From positions 17,325-51,540 of the forward strand of contig VBNZ01000096.1 in NCBI GenBank assembly GCA_005877675.1: DNA of 34,216 bases. Direction: 5' to 3'. This document shows positions 31,494 through 34,216 of this stretch, piece after piece (the first letter of the stretch is position 1; the number at the start of each line of letters is the position of its first letter). The stretch is from Gammaproteobacteria bacterium. GTDB lineage: Bacteria > Pseudomonadota > Gammaproteobacteria > Xanthomonadales > Rhodanobacteraceae. The translations under genes and the position numbers were made by a program. The notes beneath the pieces are model-generated. The model saw nothing but the letters and a program-made list of their open reading frames with translations. It had not been told where the DNA came from and ran no database searches.

Positions 31494-31592
31494 CAGCTCG
31501 AACCGCTCGAACAGTTTGAACAGCTTGAACAGCTTGAACAGCTTGAACAGCTCGAACAGCTCGAACAGCTCGAACAGCTCGAACAGCTCGAA
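31494..31592 (+). repeat. Eleven tandem 9-bp units (CAGCTCGAA)
   Basis: Units are read without gaps from 31494 to 31592. The consensus is CAGCTCGAA; units 2 and 3 are CCGCTCGAA and CAGTTTGAA, units 4-6 are CAGCTTGAA, and the rest are identical. The identical copies at the right end suggest recent expansion by slippage. The tract lies 30 bp before the ATG at 31623. It is open in several frames (Asn-Ser-Leu/Ser on the plus strand) but belongs to no recognisable protein. Confidence 0.95.
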
Positions 31593-31622
31593 CAGCACTA
31601 AGGACTTGCTTCAAGGATCCAC

Positions 31623-31982
31623 ATGAACATCGATCTTTCCGCACTCGACGCGACGCAACTCGACGCGCTGATCGCCGCCGCGGCCAAGCGCCGCGCCGAA
31701 CTCGGCCCGCAGTCCGAGCAGCCGCCGCAGCAATGCGAGGCCGTGCTCAATCCCGCCTGGCACACCTCGCCATTGCCGAACGGGGTGCTGATGATGCTGC
31801 GCCACCCTGGCATGGGCTGGCTGGCCTTCGTGTTGCCGCACGAGCATCGCGTGCATCTGACCAGCCTGTGGTTGCATCAATCGCTGTTGTACAAGCCCGC
31901 GGAAGCGGCCACTACGGCGGCGGACACGCCGGTCGCGCCGACGCCGAATTTCGGCGCGGGCGGGAGCGGGACGGTGCATTGA
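31623..31982 (+). CDS. Small protein of unknown function
   Basis: 119 residues; not recognised. The ATG at 31623 follows AAGGA at 31614-31618. The N-terminus is an acidic/Ala helix (IDLSALDATQLDALIAAAAKRRAEL). The middle has a Trp/His-rich segment (NPAWHTSPLPNGVLMMLRH ... MGWLAFVLPHEHRVHLTSLW) suggestive of a small beta fold. The C-terminus is an Ala/Thr/Pro tail with Gly. There is no signal peptide or TM helix. Codon use matches the surrounding genes, and its spacing of about 60 bp to rmuC on the same strand suggests co-transcription. Confidence 0.7.
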   Translation: MNIDLSALDATQLDALIAAAAKRRAELGPQSEQPPQQCEAVLNPAWHTSPLPNGVLMMLRHPGMGWLAFVLPHEHRVHLTSLWLHQSLLYKPAEAATTAADTPVAPTPNFGAGGSGTVH

Positions 31983-32045
31983 AAGCGAATCTCGCCATCT
32001 GAGACCTTGCGCTGTCACAATCGCTGCATCGACTCGCCAAGCAGG

Positions 32046-33542
32046 GTGCTGGCATTGAATATCGCGGATTTTCCCGTCACAGCCGTAATTGCGTTGATCG
32101 CTTTCGCTCTGGGCGCAATTCTTTCCTGGCTGCTGATGCGCTCGCGCGCTGTGGCGCTGCACGGCAATTGGCAGCGGCTACAATCTGAGCGCGCTGCACG
32201 CGAGGCGGAACTGGACCAGCATCGCGAACGCCTGTTCGCGCTCGGCAACGAACGTGCAACGCTGGCCGGGCGGCTCGAACGCCTGACCCAGGTCGAAACC
32301 GAACTTGCTGCGACACGCGCGGAATTGCAGCGCGTCGGCGACGCGCGTCAGCGCGCGGAGCAGCAGGCAACCGCGCTCGGCACGCATCTGCAGGAACAGC
32401 AGCAGGCCGCGCAGCAGCGCGAGACGCTCACGCTGCAGGCCGTGCAGGAACGCGAGGCACTGCTCAAGCATGTGCGCGACGAGTTCAGCGATAAATTCAA
32501 GGCGCTTGCCAACGAATTGCTCGACGAGAAGAGCCGCAAGTTCACCGAGCAGAATCAGGCCAACCTCGGCACGCTGCTCAATCCATTGCGCGAGCAGCTC
32601 GGCGAATTCCGCAAGCGCGTCGACGACGTCTACGACAAGGAGAGCCGCGAGCGGCAGCTGCTCAAGAGCGAAATCGATTCATTGAAGACGCTCAATCAGC
32701 GCATCGACGAGGATGCGCGCAATCTCACGCGCGCGCTCACGCGCGAGGTGAAGGCACAGGGCGCCTGGGGCGAGCTCGTGCTCGAACGTCTGCTCGAAGC
32801 CTCCGGTCTGCAGAAGGGCCGCCAGTACGACACGCAGACGACATTCGCCGACGACGCCGGCGGACGCGCGCGACCCGACGTGATCGTGCATCTGCCCGAA
32901 GGACGCGACATCATCATCGACGCGAAAGTATCGCTGACCGCGTACGATCGTTATTGCAATGCCAGCGAGGATGCGGAGCGCGGCATGCAACTATCTGCGC
33001 ATCTCGTCTCGCTGCGCAGCCACGTCAAGGAGCTCGCCGAGCGCCGCTACAGCGACCTTGCCGGCATCAATTCGCTCGAATTCGTGCTGATGTTCGTGCC
33101 GGTCGAGGCGGCATACATCGAGGCCGTGCATAGTGATGACGAGCTGCAGACGTTCGCGCTGGAAAAACGCGTCGTGATCGTGACGACCTCGACCCTGCTG
33201 GCGACGTTGCAGACCGTCGCCAGCCTATGGCGTAACGACGATCGCAATCGCAACGCGCTCGAAATTGCCGATCGCGCGGGTAAGTTGTACGACAAGTTTG
33301 CTGGCTTCGTTGCGGATATTGAAGACGCGCGCAACAAGCTCGAGGCCGCGCGCCGCGCGCTCGGCGACGCGAGCGGCAAGCTCAGCGACGGCCGCGGCAA
33401 TCTGCTCGGTCAGGTCGAGAAGCTGCGCGAACTCGGTGCGAAGGCGAGCAAGGCGCTGCCGCCCGAGCTGGTGGAGCGCGCGCAGGTCGACGAGGTGCAG
33501 GCGCGGCTTGGCGACAACGGGCGTCAGGGCGACGGAGCGTAG
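32046..33542 (+). CDS. rmuC: DNA recombination protein RmuC homologue
   Basis: About 498 residues from the GTG at 32046. TTG at 32055, preceded by GCAGG at suitable distance, is nearly as good. An N-terminal TM helix (VTAVIALIAFALGAILSWLLM) anchors a long coiled coil (about 35-200, rich in Glu/Gln/Arg). Then comes the nuclease-like RmuC domain: GAWGELVLERLLEASGL near 240, DVIVHLPEGRDIIIDAKVSLTAYDRY near 280-305 (the Asp and Asp-Ala-Lys of a PD-(D/E)xK site), FVLMFVPVEAAYIEA near 345, and VTTSTLLATLQTVASLWR near 380. RmuC limits DNA inversions at short inverted repeats in E. coli. That is relevant to the inverted copies seen in this window. Confidence 0.93.
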   Translation: MLALNIADFPVTAVIALIAFALGAILSWLLMRSRAVALHGNWQRLQSERAAREAELDQHRERLFALGNERATLAGRLERLTQVETELAATRAELQRVGDARQRAEQQATALGTHLQEQQQAAQQRETLTLQAVQEREALLKHVRDEFSDKFKALANELLDEKSRKFTEQNQANLGTLLNPLREQLGEFRKRVDDVYDKESRERQLLKSEIDSLKTLNQRIDEDARNLTRALTREVKAQGAWGELVLERLLEASGLQKGRQYDTQTTFADDAGGRARPDVIVHLPEGRDIIIDAKVSLTAYDRYCNASEDAERGMQLSAHLVSLRSHVKELAERRYSDLAGINSLEFVLMFVPVEAAYIEAVHSDDELQTFALEKRVVIVTTSTLLATLQTVASLWRNDDRNRNALEIADRAGKLYDKFAGFVADIEDARNKLEAARRALGDASGKLSDGRGNLLGQVEKLRELGAKASKALPPELVERAQVDEVQARLGDNGRQGDGA

Positions 33543-33578
33543 TTCTTACGACTCAGCCGACGGAATATCTGCCGGCCA

Positions 33579-34216
33579 TCAAGGCGTCTGTGCTGCGACA
33601 CCCGCCAACGCAGCGTCGGCCAAGCGCAATTTGCTCTTGCCGTAGCCGTAAGCGAAGTACAGCGCGAACCCGGCGATGGTCCAGACCACGGTCAAGGTCC
33701 AGTTGTAGGCATCGAAGGTCGACAGCAGCACGGCGCAGCTCACGATGCCGAGCAGGCAGATCAGCGGTGCGGCGGGTATGCGGAATGGGCGCGGAATCTC
33801 CGGACTGGTCACGCGCAGGATCCACACGCCGGCGCAGACAGCGGCGAAGCTGATCAGCGTGCCGATCGATGTCAGATCGCCGAGCACATCGAGCGGAAAC
33901 ACGGCTGCGAGCAGGGCGATGCCGATGCCGGTGATCACGGTGTTGATGTGCGGCGTGCGGTACTTCGGATGGATGCGCGAGAACACCGGTGGCAGCAGAC
34001 CGTCGTTGGCCATGATCATGAAGATGCGCGGCTGGCCGATGCACATGCACAGAATCACGCTGGACAGTCCGATCAGCGCGCCGATCTCGACGACCCAGCG
34101 CAACCAGGCGAGCTGCGGGTGACTCGACACCGCGGTCACCACGGGTTCGTTGGTGCCCAACTGCGTGTACGAGAGCGGGCCCGTGAGCACCGCTGCCATC
34201 GCGACGTAGAGCACGG
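33579..34216 (-). CDS. APC-superfamily amino acid permease, C-terminal part (partial)
   Basis: About 212 C-terminal residues. The gene begins beyond the right edge. Hydrophobic helices follow one another: WVVEIGALIGLSSVILCMCIG, INTVITGIGIALLAAVFPLD, LISFAAVCAGVWILRV, LICLLGIVSCAVLLST and LTVVWTIAGFALYFAYGYG. GQPRIFMIMANDGLLPPVFSRIHPKYRTP is the conserved loop of cationic and general amino-acid permeases of the APC family. It is convergent with rmuC, leaving 36 bp between the stops. The substrate cannot be told from this part. Confidence 0.9.
   Translation of the reverse strand, partial: VLYVAMAAVLTGPLSYTQLGTNEPVVTAVSSHPQLAWLRWVVEIGALIGLSSVILCMCIGQPRIFMIMANDGLLPPVFSRIHPKYRTPHINTVITGIGIALLAAVFPLDVLGDLTSIGTLISFAAVCAGVWILRVTSPEIPRPFRIPAAPLICLLGIVSCAVLLSTFDAYNWTLTVVWTIAGFALYFAYGYGKSKLRLADAALAGVAAQTP

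Noticed and set aside
31237..31626. Open frame of Asn-Ser-Leu repeats over the 9-bp tract
   Set aside because: It runs across unrelated repeat arms, has no plausible start signal, and overlaps the start of a better gene.

Overview
The window is a high-GC, gene-dense chromosomal segment. It most resembles a gammaproteobacterium of the Xanthomonadales/Lysobacterales type. The reasons are the argC-argH-proB-proA order, a his operon led by a TrpR-family regulator, a bifunctional HisB, a fused HisIE, and an mtnB-mtnD-mtnC methionine-salvage cluster. The lineage is inferred from gene content and protein style, not from a database search.

Layout. 1-4010: end of argC, a 152-bp inverted-repeat element, then argH-proB-proA overlapping by 4 nt each (arginine and proline synthesis). 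4040-6040: a PIG-L deacetylase gene and a secreted Cys-motif protein. 6042-8308 (minus): a GFA-family gene and two short-chain dehydrogenases, then tRNA-Pro(CGG). 8779-13136: a TonB-like secreted protein, hisS and a long HutH-type ammonia-lyase. 13133-16100: a DUF998 membrane protein, a PadR regulator with its membrane partner, and a CHAD protein. 16292-24319: operator, promoter and the operon hisR-like/hisG/hisD/hisC/hisB/hisH/hisA/[repeat array]/hisF/hisIE. 24387-27698: an M20 peptidase and a TPR-TM-GGDEF protein. 27826-31209 (minus): mtnB-mtnD-PH-domain gene-mtnC-C13 peptidase. 31326-34216: repeats, a small unknown gene, rmuC and the end of an amino-acid permease.

The most unusual property is damage to otherwise well-conserved genes. 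Two genes carry exact inverted copies of sequence lying about 0.9 kb downstream: 139 bp in the PIG-L gene and 99 bp in the GFA gene. Four more genes (proB, hisD, the GGDEF gene and a PH-domain gene) have apparent internal deletions that break the frame. The deletion in hisD removes zinc-binding residues, and the one in proB breaks an enzyme needed for proline synthesis. Either this genome suffers template-switch and deletion mutations and is losing pathways, or the sequence contains amplification/assembly chimeras. The regularity of the pattern makes it the main thing to check.

Other notable structure: an array of roughly 80-bp palindromic units wedged between hisA and hisF, exactly where the neighbouring genes overlap; a near-perfect 24-bp palindrome beside the his promoter; a palindrome over the padR promoter; a 99-bp tract of eleven 9-bp units; and a bacterial legumain-type (C13) peptidase downstream of the methionine-salvage genes.
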